A stretch of 64,000 nucleotides of DNA. Source: VRUE01 sp963817945. GTDB lineage: Bacteria; Actinomycetota; Thermoleophilia; Solirubrobacterales; 70-9. The DNA lies in assembly GCA_963817945.1 (NCBI GenBank), contig CAWFQH010000001.1, positions 372,001 to 436,000 of the forward strand, given 5' to 3'. Shown piece after piece: positions 7,001 to 14,991 of this stretch. The position numbers were made by a program, and so were the translations under genes. Below the pieces are notes generated by a model. That model searched no databases. It had not been told where the DNA came from and saw nothing but the letters and a program-made list of their open reading frames with translations. Every line of letters begins with the position of its first letter. Within the stretch, counting starts at the first letter, position 1.

Positions 7001-8593
7001 TCAGACCTGCGAGCGACGCTTCAGGTCTTCGGCGAACTCGCGTGGCAGGCCGGGGATCTCATCGAGCTCGTCGACCGACTGGAAGCGGCCGACGCGCTCG
7101 CGATGGGCGAGCAGCCGCGTCGCTTGCGTGACCGAGAGTCCGTGACTGCGAAGCTGCTCGAAGCTGACCTCGTTGAGCGCGATCTGCTCGCCTCCCTGCA
7201 TGGCGGCAGGCGGCGGTTGCGGACCGGGCGTCGGCGGGGGCGGCTGCGGCGCGGGCGTCGGCGGGGGCGGGGCGGGCGCGGGTGGCTCGGGCGCGGGTGG
7301 CTGCGGCTGCGGGTTTGGGGTCGGCGGTGGCGGGGTCGGCGGTGGCGGCTGCGGTTGGGGCGGCTGCGGCGTCTGGAACTGCGCTGACTCCGACCCCCCT
7401 TGAATCGAGCTGAGCACCGCCTGCTCGGCTTCGGCGGCGCGGCGCTCCGCTTCGCGGGCGCGCTCCTCGGCCTGCGCCACGCTGGCCTGGATCTCTCGCA
7501 GCCGCTGCTCGCGCGCGGCCTCCTCCGATTTCAGCTGTGCCAGACGCTGCGCTTCGGCGGCACGTCGTTCGGCCGCCTTGGTCCGCTCCTCGATCTGAGT
7601 GAGGCGCTCCTGGGCTTCGGCGAGCGAGCGCTCCTGCGCTTCGCGCTCCTGCTGCAGGCGCTGCTCGGCCGTCTGTAGGCCGGGGGGCGGCGTGGCGGCA
7701 GCGGGCGCCCCGGCGCCCATGCTCTGGGTAACCTGGCCGGCCTCGGCCAGGGTCTGCCGTTCCTGGGCCTCGCGCTGCATCCGCTCGGCCTCTTCGATGC
7801 GACGCTCGGCCTCGGCCCGAATCCGCTCCTCCTCGCGTTGGATTTCGGTCACCTTGTCGTGGACGCGCTGTTCGGCGGTAGCCGGGTCGTAAGCACCGGG
7901 CGGCGCCGCGCCTGGCTGCGCTGGCAGACCCGTCGGTTGCGGTTGCGGGACCGCTTGCGGCGGCTGCGTCAGCGGGGCCGCGGGCTGCACCGGTGGGACT
8001 GGAGGCGGAGGCGGCAGAGCGACCTGTGGCTGCGGCGGCTGGAAGCTTTGCGCTGGCTGCGGTTGCGCGGGCTGCTGCGCGATTGAAGTCGCGGCCGCCT
8101 GTGCTCCCTGCTGGTCGAGCAGGGCTCGCTCTTGGGCGGCGCGCGCGGCTGCTAGTTCGCGCTCGGCCTTCGCCGCTTCGCGCTTCGCCCGGCGACCGGT
8201 CTTGCGGCCCCCCGTGGGGGTGCCGGCTGGGGTGCCCGGCTTGTGACGTCGCTCGGCCCGTTTCTTCGCCCGCTCTTCGCGCCGTCGCTTTGCCTCTTCC
8301 TGGCGCTTCGTGCGGTGTTCCAGGCGAGCCGCGCGCTGCTGTTCGCGCGCCTGCTTGCGCTTCTCCTTCGCGTTGCGCGGAGGCGCTCCGGGCGGCGGTG
8401 GCGGCAGGGCGGGTGCCTTGCCGCCGGCAGCGGGCTGGCTCTTGCCGGGGGCAGCCGGTGGTGCGGTGCCCTGCTTCTTCGCCTTCTCCTTGCTGCGACG
8501 CTGGCTGATGCTGATGACCAGGAGGAGCAGCAGGATCGCCACGACGAGCCCGGCGACGATGTACTCGATGTTGTCGCTGACGAAGTCGCCCAT
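7001..8593 (-). CDS. Membrane-anchored coiled-coil, Pro-rich protein with C-terminal helix-hairpin-helix domain
   Basis: 530 aa in four parts: one N-terminal membrane helix (YIVAGLVVAILLLLLVISI, about 10-28); a Lys/Arg-rich segment (60-130); long Glu/Ala/Arg coiled coil interrupted by Pro/Gln stretches; a run of roughly 60 Pro/Gln residues; and a final 60-residue helix-hairpin-helix module (ALNEVSFEQLRSHGLSVTQATRLLAHRERVGRFQSVDELDEIPGL). That HhH module resembles ComEA/competence-type and can bind DNA. Topology suggests the bulk is cytoplasmic with DNA tethered to the membrane. It lies 18 bp downstream of smpB, probably co-transcribed. Function is unknown. Confidence 0.8.
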   Translation of the reverse strand: MGDFVSDNIEYIVAGLVVAILLLLLVISISQRRSKEKAKKQGTAPPAAPGKSQPAAGGKAPALPPPPPGAPPRNAKEKRKQAREQQRAARLEHRTKRQEEAKRRREERAKKRAERRHKPGTPAGTPTGGRKTGRRAKREAAKAERELAAARAAQERALLDQQGAQAAATSIAQQPAQPQPAQSFQPPQPQVALPPPPPVPPVQPAAPLTQPPQAVPQPQPTGLPAQPGAAPPGAYDPATAEQRVHDKVTEIQREEERIRAEAERRIEEAERMQREAQERQTLAEAGQVTQSMGAGAPAAATPPPGLQTAEQRLQQEREAQERSLAEAQERLTQIEERTKAAERRAAEAQRLAQLKSEEAAREQRLREIQASVAQAEERAREAERRAAEAEQAVLSSIQGGSESAQFQTPQPPQPQPPPPTPPPPTPNPQPQPPAPEPPAPAPPPPTPAPQPPPPTPGPQPPPAAMQGGEQIALNEVSFEQLRSHGLSVTQATRLLAHRERVGRFQSVDELDEIPGLPREFAEDLKRRSQV

Positions 8594-8610
8594 GCGCTGT
8601 GGTCTCGAAG

Positions 8611-9096
8611 CTACCTCATCCGGCCCTTGAATTCGCGCTCGACTTCGCGTCGCACGTCACGGTCCGCCATTTCGCGGCGACGGTCGCGACCCTCCTTGCC
8701 GCGCGCCAGCGCGAGCTCGACCTTGGCCCTCCCCCCCTTGAAGTAGATCCGAGTCGGCACCAGCGTCAACCCTTTCTCCGCGGTCTTACCGAGCAGGCGC
8801 TCGATCTCGGCCCTGTGCAGGAGAAGCTTGCGGGTGCGCTCCGGCTCGTGATTCTCGCGGCTCGCCGGCTCGTAGGGCGGGATATGAAGATTCCGCAGCC
8901 AGACCTCGCCGTCATCGACGACGGCGTAGGAGTCGACCATCTGCGCCTTGCCATTGCGCAACGACTTCACCTCGGAGCCGCGCAGCGCGATCCCCGCCTC
9001 GAACTTCTCGACCAGCTCGAATTTGTGACGAGCGCGGCGGTTCGTCGCCACATCGCCGGAGACAGGCTCGCGCTTCTTGTTCTTCTTAGAGGCCAT
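8611..9096 (-). CDS. smpB: SsrA-binding protein SmpB
   Basis: Binds tmRNA and carries it to stalled ribosomes. At 161 aa it has the family core: NRRARHKFELVEKFEAGIALRGSEVKSLR near the N-terminus, then HIPPYE and the RKLLLHRAEIERLLGK strand-turn. A basic C-terminal tail (ALARGKEGRDRRREMADRDV) is the part known to enter the mRNA channel. ATG 9096 gives MASKKNKKREP, a normal basic start. The partner RNA ssrA is encoded about 3 kb downstream on the same strand and an RNase R-type nuclease immediately upstream, so trans-translation functions cluster here. Confidence 0.96.
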   Translation of the reverse strand: MASKKNKKREPVSGDVATNRRARHKFELVEKFEAGIALRGSEVKSLRNGKAQMVDSYAVVDDGEVWLRNLHIPPYEPASRENHEPERTRKLLLHRAEIERLLGKTAEKGLTLVPTRIYFKGGRAKVELALARGKEGRDRRREMADRDVRREVEREFKGRMR

Positions 9097-9140
9097 TCGA
9101 CAACTCCGCGTGTGCGGCTGGCGAGCGCCGGACCAAGCGG

Positions 9141-9198
9141 GGCAAGGACGCAGGGCGCAGCCTTTGGTGGTGCCAAAGGCAAGCCCGAGGACGCCGCA
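9141..9198. repeat. Family B intergenic stem-loop element (copy 2)
   Basis: Lies between the rnr stop and the smpB start. GCAAGGACGCAGG (9142-9154) and CCGAGGACGCCGCA (9185-9198) match copy 1 exactly on the other strand. Between them GCCTTTGG (9160-9167) pairs with CCAAAGGC (9173-9180), an 8-bp stem unrelated in sequence to the hairpins of the other copies. Weaker outer pairing exists (CCGCG 9106-9110 with CGCGG 9228-9232, CTGG 9118-9121 with CCAG 9219-9222). A separate small hairpin GAATGGC/GCCATTC (9242-9261) overlaps the rnr stop codon. Confidence 0.65.
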
Positions 9199-9259
9199 CC
9201 GCGCAGCGTCCGCCGCCACCAGGCGTGCGCGGGGGGTTGCCGAATGGCCTCTCAGCCAT

Positions 9260-10870
9260 TCAGTCTCCCGCCGGCTCCAAATCAACCCTGCCGCGCGCCG
9301 CCTCGACGTCGCCGACGCGGACGGAGACCGGGTCGCCCAGCCGCAGCTTGCGCCCCGACTCGGCGCCGACGAGCGCCGTCTCGGTCTCGTTCTGCTCGAA
9401 ACGCTCCGCCCCGAGCAGGCGGGCGGGCAGGAAGCCCTCGTAGACGTCGCCCAGCTCGCCGCCGAAGCCGACGAAGGCGCCGGCTCGCACGATTCCGGAC
9501 ACCTCGCCCTCGAAATGCGCCTGCGGACCCCGCTGTCGCAGCTCCCGCTGCAGCAGGAAGGCGGCGCAGACGTCGTCGGCCTTGCGCTCGATCCGCATCG
9601 ACTCTCGCTCACGCTCGCTGCAGTGCCAGGCCATCTCGCGCGCTTCGCCGGCGCTCGGGGCCGGCTCGCCCTCGCCCAGCGCCGCCAGCAACGCCCGGTG
9701 CACGAGCAGGTCGGGGTAGCGACGGATCGGCGAAGTGAAGTGGCAGTAGGCGGGGCTGCCGAGCCCCGCATGGCCGCTGTTTCGCTCGCTGTACTGCGCC
9801 TGTTTGAGGGAGCGGAGCACGAGCGATGTATACGCGTCGCGGCCGTGCCCGCGTCGTGCCGCCTCCTCCCTCACCAGCCTGCTCGCCGCGGCGGCGATCT
9901 CTCCCGCCTGTCGCGGCGCCATCGTCCCGCGCAGGGGCGGGGTCGGCACCTCGAGGTCGTGCAGTTGCTCGATCAGACGTTCCACGCGACTCGGGTCAGG
10001 CTGCGCGTGGACGCGGTAGACACTCGGCACCCGCTTGCGCTCGAGCAGCCCGGCAACCTGCTCGTTGGTGAGAATCATCAGTCGCTCGATCAGCCGGTGC
10101 GCCTCGGTCTGCGCGACCCCGCGCGCCGCGACCGGTTCGCCTTCGCCGTCGAAGCTGAACTCCGGCTCGAAGGACTCGACGTCGAGGCTGGTCGTCCCGC
10201 GCCGTTCGCCGAGTGCGGCGGCGACCGCTCGGGCCACAGCGAGCGGCTCGGCTACAGGCTCGGGTGCGGACTGCCCTCCCGAGAAGATCGCATCGAGCTG
10301 GTCGTAGTCCAGACGGGCGTCGGAGCGGATCTGGCTGCGGTAGAAGCTGGCGCGTTGCGGTCCCCCATCGGGGGCCAGCTCGACCTCGGCGGTCACGGCC
10401 AGGCGCTCCACGCCTGGCGCCAGACTGCACGCCTCCGAGCTGAGGGCGTGCGGCAGCATCGGCTCGACCGTCCCCGGCGCATAGGTGCTGTTGGCGCGAC
10501 CCCTCGCCTCGGCATCGAGTGCCGAGCCCGGCCGCACATGTGCGGCGACGTCGGCGATGTGCACCCAGATGCGGACCGAGGGGCCGTCGCGCCGGGCCGA
10601 AACCGCGTCGTCGAAGTCCCGCGCCGTAGCGGGGTCGACCGTGAAGGTCGGCAACTCGGTCAGGTCGCGGCGGGCCCCGGCGTTCGACGCGACCGTGTCC
10701 GCGGCCCTGCCCGCCTCGCTCTCCAGGGACGGGCGGAAACCGCGCCGCTCCAATTCCTCCCCCAGCAGCGCATCGACCGCGTTGCGCGCGTTGGCTGGCT
10801 CCACATGATGGCGGCCGCGACCCCGCGTCCGCTGCCGCGCCCGGTAGTAGCGCCAGTCGCGCTTGCTCAT
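9260..10870 (-). CDS. rnr: Ribonuclease R/II family exoribonuclease (short form)
   Basis: A processive 3'-5' exoribonuclease of the RNB family. The catalytic RNB block DPATARDFDDA carries the aspartates that bind the metals, followed by RIWVHIADVAAHV. The C-terminal 85 residues (HFEGEVSGIVRAGAFVGF onward) form an S1 RNA-binding domain. At 536 aa it is about 280 residues shorter than E. coli RNase R; the N-terminus goes almost directly into the catalytic region and lacks obvious tandem cold-shock domains. ATG 10870 (MSKRDWRYYRARQRTRGRGRHH) is basic. Its place beside smpB and ssrA fits the known RNase R role in tmRNA processing and decay of rescued messages. Confidence 0.85.
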   Translation of the reverse strand: MSKRDWRYYRARQRTRGRGRHHVEPANARNAVDALLGEELERRGFRPSLESEAGRAADTVASNAGARRDLTELPTFTVDPATARDFDDAVSARRDGPSVRIWVHIADVAAHVRPGSALDAEARGRANSTYAPGTVEPMLPHALSSEACSLAPGVERLAVTAEVELAPDGGPQRASFYRSQIRSDARLDYDQLDAIFSGGQSAPEPVAEPLAVARAVAAALGERRGTTSLDVESFEPEFSFDGEGEPVAARGVAQTEAHRLIERLMILTNEQVAGLLERKRVPSVYRVHAQPDPSRVERLIEQLHDLEVPTPPLRGTMAPRQAGEIAAAASRLVREEAARRGHGRDAYTSLVLRSLKQAQYSERNSGHAGLGSPAYCHFTSPIRRYPDLLVHRALLAALGEGEPAPSAGEAREMAWHCSERERESMRIERKADDVCAAFLLQRELRQRGPQAHFEGEVSGIVRAGAFVGFGGELGDVYEGFLPARLLGAERFEQNETETALVGAESGRKLRLGDPVSVRVGDVEAARGRVDLEPAGD

Positions 10871-10874
10871 CGCG

Positions 10875-10930
10875 GAGCCTTCCGGTGCGAATTATCCGTC
10901 TCTGGCAGGGAAAAGTCGCACCGGAAGCTC
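10875..10930. repeat. Family C intergenic palindrome (copy 1)
   Basis: CTTCCGGTGCGA (10879-10890) pairs perfectly with TCGCACCGGAAG (10916-10927), flanked by GAGC/GCTC (one bulged C). The right half GGGAAAAGTCGCACCGGAA is identical to the one at 54424-54442. It fills the gap between the ctpA stop and the rnr start on the minus strand, touching the ctpA stop codon. A transcript-end or mRNA-stabilising role is plausible; the second copy 43 kb away makes it a dispersed repeat. Confidence 0.65.
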
Positions 10931-12110
10931 ATCGCCGGGCGGCCAGCACCTGGAGGGCCCGGTCGAGAGCCTCGTCGGGCGTGGTGCCGGCGCGGTCGCG
11001 CGCGCTCACGTCAGGGCGAATCCCGTTGCCGCCGAGGTTGGTCCCGTCCGGGGTGAAGTACTCGCCGATCGTCAGCTTCAGGGCCCCCCCGTTGGAGAGC
11101 CCGACCTCCTGCTGGAAGACCCCCTTGCCAAAGGATTTCTCGCCGACGACCTCCGCCCCTGCCTCGTCGGCCAGGGCCGCGGCGAGGATCTCGGCTGCCG
11201 AGGCGGTGCCGCCGTCGATCAAGACGACGGTCGGCTGACGCGACAGGTTGCCGCCCTTCGCCTCGTAGGTGGCGTCGCCCTGCGTACGCGACTCGGTCGT
11301 GACGACGGTCGTGCCCTCGGGTAGGAAAATGCTCGCAGCGAGGACGGCCTCCTGCAGCAACCCGCCGCCGTTGGCGCGCAGGTCGAGCACCAGTCCGCCC
11401 GCTCCCTCGCGCCGCACCTTCTCGACCGCGCGGCGCAGGAAGCCGTGCGCGCCTTCGCTAAAAGCCGCCAGGCGGACGTAGCCGAGCTTTTCGGCGCCGC
11501 GCTCGATCGTCCTGCTCGATACGACCGGCACCGAGATCTCCGCCCTGGTCAGGCGCAGCTGGCGCACCTTGCCGCCACCGCGCGGCAGCACACCGATCAT
11601 CACCTCGCTGCCCTCCGGCCCCTTGATCCGCTCGGTAGCGACGGTGGAGCTGAGACCGGCAATCGACCGGCCCTCGACCGAGACGATCGTGTCGCCGATC
11701 TCGATCCCAGCTCGTTCGGCCGGCGACCTCCTGAAGATCCGTTCCGCCCGCAGCCCCCGCTCGGCCTCGGCGACGCTCAGTCCGATCCCCGAGAAGTGGC
11801 CCTCCAGCGCTTCGTTGAAGCGCTCCAAGATCGCCGGCGAGAGGTATTCGGAGAAGCGATCCTCGTAGCGCCGCCGCAAGCCGCGCGCCATGCCCTGCAA
11901 CGAGGAGTCGATCAGCTCGCCTTCCGGGACGCCGCGGTAGTAGTTCTCCTCGATCAGCTCCGCCGCTTCTGCGGTCAGGCCCCCCGATTCGTCGACGAAG
12001 ACCTCGCGCAGCGGCAGCGGCATCGTCGCCGGATGACCGCCGACCCAGAGGCCGGCCGCAAGCACGAGGAGCAGGGCGACCGCCAGGCCAACCGTCCTTC
12101 CTGCGCTCAT
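10929..12110 (-). CDS. Carboxy-terminal processing protease (S41 family, CtpA/Prc-like)
   Basis: A secreted or membrane-tethered serine protease of 393 aa. A signal or anchor helix (TVGLAVALLLVLAAGLWVGG) starts at residue 6, then comes the S41 cap with EYLSPAILERFNEALEGHFSGIG, a PDZ domain (ERAGIEIGDTIVSVEGRSIAGLSS), and the catalytic core with Ser in DGGTASAAEIL and general-base Lys in VGEKSFGKGVFQQE. ATG 12110 places the signal at the N-terminus; longer in-frame starts would run into ftsX. It follows ftsEX by 7 bp, so a wall-processing or periplasmic quality-control role linked to division is a reasonable inference. Confidence 0.92.
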   Translation of the reverse strand: MSAGRTVGLAVALLLVLAAGLWVGGHPATMPLPLREVFVDESGGLTAEAAELIEENYYRGVPEGELIDSSLQGMARGLRRRYEDRFSEYLSPAILERFNEALEGHFSGIGLSVAEAERGLRAERIFRRSPAERAGIEIGDTIVSVEGRSIAGLSSTVATERIKGPEGSEVMIGVLPRGGGKVRQLRLTRAEISVPVVSSRTIERGAEKLGYVRLAAFSEGAHGFLRRAVEKVRREGAGGLVLDLRANGGGLLQEAVLAASIFLPEGTTVVTTESRTQGDATYEAKGGNLSRQPTVVLIDGGTASAAEILAAALADEAGAEVVGEKSFGKGVFQQEVGLSNGGALKLTIGEYFTPDGTNLGGNGIRPDVSARDRAGTTPDEALDRALQVLAARR

Positions 12111-12117
12111 ACGGGGC

Positions 12118-13041
12118 TTAGACCTTGAGGAAGCGGCGCAGGGTGACGCCGGAGCCGACCGCCGAGACCAGCACGGCGGCGCCGAAGAGGATCGCCACCA
12201 GCAGCGGGAAGGAGAGCGTGGTGCTGTTCTGCGCCGCGAGGAAGTCGAAGCTGTCCCCAAGTGGGTCGATGATGGTGAGTTTGCCCAGCCACAGAACCAG
12301 TATGGCCACCAGCCCTCCGATGAAGCCGACCACGATGCCCTCGATCATGAATGGCCAGCGGATGAACCAGCGCGTGGCACCGACCAGCCGCATCACCTCG
12401 ATCTCGCGGCGCCGGGTGTAGATCGAGAGCCGGATCGTGTTGCCGACCAGCATCAACGAGGCGACGATCAACAGGGCGGTTATCACGGTCAGGACGATCT
12501 TCAGGGCACTGGTCACCTCCTCGATCTTCTCCTGCTCCTTGCGACGTTCGAAGATTCCGTCCTCGGCCGGGATGATCGGCGAGATCGGCGTCGGCTTTCC
12601 GTTGGGGCCAGGGGGCGTCACGGCAGCGCGCACAGCGTCGAGGTAGGCGGCGTCGTCGGCCTTGACCGCGAAGTTCCGCGGCAGCGGGTTGGCTCGCAGC
12701 TGCGCCAAGACTTCCTCTTTGTCCTCGCCGAGGATCTCTTCGAGCTCCACCAGCGCCTCGGCCTTGGTGACGAACTCCACCGAAGCGACGTGCGGAATCG
12801 CCTCCAGCTCCTCCCCCAGCGCCGCGACTTCAGCGTTGGTGGCGTCGTCGTAGATCGCGACCCTGAACTCGAGGCTGTCGCGGACCTCCTCGCTCTTGGC
12901 CTGGGTGGTCTGGAAGATCGGGATCAGGACGCCGAGCAGGATCACGGTGACGACCGTGGTGACGATCGCCGCCATGCTCGGGGCGCCGTTGCGGCGCAGC
13001 GCCCGGAATGCCTCGCGGATGAAGAAGAAGAGCCTCGACAT
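12118..13041 (-). CDS. ftsX: Cell-division protein FtsX
   Basis: Membrane half of the FtsEX complex, which passes ATPase state to peptidoglycan hydrolases outside the cell. 307 aa with the family layout: one helix after a basic N-terminus (SMAAIVTTVVTVILLGVLI), an extracellular loop of about 130 residues with DDATNAEVAALGEELEAIPHVASVEFVTK, then three helices. The juxtamembrane TRRREIEVMRLVGATRWFIRWPF is typical. It starts 2 bp after the ftsE stop, so the two form one unit. Confidence 0.96.
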   Translation of the reverse strand: MSRLFFFIREAFRALRRNGAPSMAAIVTTVVTVILLGVLIPIFQTTQAKSEEVRDSLEFRVAIYDDATNAEVAALGEELEAIPHVASVEFVTKAEALVELEEILGEDKEEVLAQLRANPLPRNFAVKADDAAYLDAVRAAVTPPGPNGKPTPISPIIPAEDGIFERRKEQEKIEEVTSALKIVLTVITALLIVASLMLVGNTIRLSIYTRRREIEVMRLVGATRWFIRWPFMIEGIVVGFIGGLVAILVLWLGKLTIIDPLGDSFDFLAAQNSTTLSFPLLVAILFGAAVLVSAVGSGVTLRRFLKV

Positions 13042-13043
13042 GA

Positions 13044-13832
13044 TCAGAAGAGGGAGTCGTGCCCGTTCGTCTGCCCCTCGGGGGCGACGCCCATCTCAGC
13101 CCGCATCCGCATTCCGAACTCGCTCGTCGACTCCTCGGTGTAGCCGCCGCTGACCTCGTCGCGGACGACGCGCCCCTCATAGAGCTCGATCACCCGTCGC
13201 CGCATGCTGTCGACCATCTCGCGGTCGTGGGTGACGACGAGCACCGTGGTGCCGGTCTTGTTGATCCGGTAGAGCAGCTGCATCACGCCGATCGAGGTGA
13301 CCGGGTCGAGGTTGCCGCTCGGCTCGTCAGCGAGCAGCAGCGGCGGGTGGTTGACGAAGGCGCGGGCGATCGAGACGCGCTGCTGCTCGCCGCCGGAGAG
13401 CTCGTCTGGATAGCTGTGCAGCTTGGTCGAGAGGCCGACGAGGCGCAGGATCTCTGGCACCTGGGTGCGGATCGTGCCGCGGCTGGCGCCGATCACCTGC
13501 AGCGCGTAGGCGACGTTGTCGTAGACGGTGCGGTCGGGCAGCAGCTTGAAGTCTTGGAAGACGGTGCCGATGTTGCGCCGCAGCTGCGGGATCTTCTTCT
13601 CCGGCAGGGCGCCGATGTCTCGCCCGGCGATGTGGACGCTGCCCTCGGTGACCTTCTGATCGCGGATCAGGGTCTTGATCAGGGTCGACTTGCCGCACCC
13701 GGTCGGGCCGACGAGGAAGACGAATTCGCCCCGGTCGATCGCCAGCGAGACCCGGTCCAGGGCCATGTGACCGCCCGGATAGACCTTGGTCACGTCGCGC
13801 AGCTCGATGATCGGTTTCTTCGCTCTGGCCAT
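13044..13832 (-). CDS. ftsE: Cell-division ATP-binding protein FtsE
   Basis: ATPase partner of FtsX. 262 aa with Walker A GPTGCGKST, Q-loop FQDFKLLPDRTVYDNVAY, signature LSGGEQQRVSIARA, Walker B LLLADEPSGNLD and H-loop VTHDREM. It has about 35 residues after the core (SGGYTEESTSEFGMRMRAEMG...), a C-terminal extension also seen in other actinobacterial FtsE proteins. It heads the ftsE-ftsX-ctpA-rnr-smpB run. The upstream 170 bp is a divergent promoter region shared with the membrane protein at 14002. Confidence 0.96.
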   Translation of the reverse strand: MARAKKPIIELRDVTKVYPGGHMALDRVSLAIDRGEFVFLVGPTGCGKSTLIKTLIRDQKVTEGSVHIAGRDIGALPEKKIPQLRRNIGTVFQDFKLLPDRTVYDNVAYALQVIGASRGTIRTQVPEILRLVGLSTKLHSYPDELSGGEQQRVSIARAFVNHPPLLLADEPSGNLDPVTSIGVMQLLYRINKTGTTVLVVTHDREMVDSMRRRVIELYEGRVVRDEVSGGYTEESTSEFGMRMRAEMGVAPEGQTNGHDSLF

Positions 13833-14001
13833 GCCCGCCGTCCCTTCTGCGGGTACAGGTTGACTCCTGCGCCCCGGTTCGCGCGCAAGACCCCGCCCAG
13901 CAAAAGTTCGCGGCAGCTTAGCGAACTGTTAGCGGACGCTAGTAATAGTGCCGGGCTGGAACCTCAGGCCCCTCCCGCGGGTCAGTCGTAGGAGCGAGCA
14001 G

Positions 14002-14982
14002 ATGAGCGAGCAGGCAAAGAGCCCCGACGAGCCATCCCTGCCGGTTCTCGCTCAACCGGCAGCCGCCGGGGAAGTCGGCCAGGCGCTGAGAGAGCGCGTC
14101 TCGGCCAGCCTCGACAACACCGGCAAGGCACTTGCGGTCCTCGCTGGCCTGGGTGCCTTCTTCTTCGGGGCGGGCTATTTCGTCGAGTGGCAGCGGTACA
14201 AAAAGGGCGGCCTGCCACCGGAGGAGGTGCTGCCGCTCGTGCCGACCTCGCAGATCGCGGCCGCGGGCGTGCGCGAGCTGGTGATCTCGCTGCTCTTCGT
14301 CGGGCTCAGCCTCGCACTGCTCGGCTTCGTGTTCGTCCGCTTGGCGAGGTGGTCGCAGCGGGGGAACGGCCGCTTCGCAAAGAGCCTCAACCGCGTGCTC
14401 GCCAGCGACGTCGCCGTTCCCACTGCGCTCATCGGCGCTCTCACCCTGCTGATCGTCCCTGCAAGCGCTGGTGGTGTGCTGATCGCCGTCATCCTCAGCG
14501 GGCTCCTCTACTACGGATTGAGTCTGATCCGGCGCTTCCTGCAGACCGAAGACGGGGCCCGGTTCCCCCTCTGGCGGCTGGCCTTGGCGGTGGCCACCGC
14601 CGCCATCGTGCTCAGCGGCGCCCGTCAGGCCGAGTTCCAGGAGCGGCGGCCCGACGCCGTCGTCTGGCTCACCAACGGCGACAAGCTGGAAGCCGACTAC
14701 GTGGCCAGCGACTCCGGCAAGATCCTGCTCAGGCTGGGCGAAGGCGACTGCAACGCCCAGTGTGCGACGCCTGGCCAGTGCCGCGAATGCAAACGGCCAC
14801 GGCTGATCGTCATCCGCCTCAGCGAAGTGGAGGAGATGCGGGTAACCAAGGCGTCGAAGCTGATCCCGCACAAGCACCGCTCGCTACTGGACGAGCTGTT
14901 CGGGGTGCCCCTCACCTGCATCCCGCCCGAGTGTCGCTGGGACAGCGACGAGCGGCGGATCGGGCCCTCCTCCTTCCTATGA
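14002..14982 (+). CDS. Membrane protein of unknown function
   Basis: 326 aa. ATG 14002 is preceded by AGGAG with good spacing and gives MSEQAKSPDEPSLP. About five hydrophobic segments follow: AVLAGLGAFFFGAGYFV, LVISLLFVGLSLALLGFVFV, AVPTALIGALTLLIVPASAGG, LIAVILSGLLYYGLSLI and LALAVATAAIVLSGA. The last 110 residues form a soluble domain starting DAVVWLTNGDKLEADYVASD and containing a Cys-rich piece (CNAQCATPGQCRECK) and later CIPPECRW, which may bind a metal. I do not recognise the family. It is divergent from ftsE and convergent with the transketolase gene. Confidence 0.75.
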   Translation: MSEQAKSPDEPSLPVLAQPAAAGEVGQALRERVSASLDNTGKALAVLAGLGAFFFGAGYFVEWQRYKKGGLPPEEVLPLVPTSQIAAAGVRELVISLLFVGLSLALLGFVFVRLARWSQRGNGRFAKSLNRVLASDVAVPTALIGALTLLIVPASAGGVLIAVILSGLLYYGLSLIRRFLQTEDGARFPLWRLALAVATAAIVLSGARQAEFQERRPDAVVWLTNGDKLEADYVASDSGKILLRLGEGDCNAQCATPGQCRECKRPRLIVIRLSEVEEMRVTKASKLIPHKHRSLLDELFGVPLTCIPPECRWDSDERRIGPSSFL

Positions 14983-14991
14983 CAGCGGCGC

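Noticed and set aside
7170..8090. Plus-strand Gly/Trp/Arg-rich frames opposite the coiled-coil protein
   Set aside because: They mirror Pro/Gln/Glu codons of the real gene; composition is an antisense artefact.
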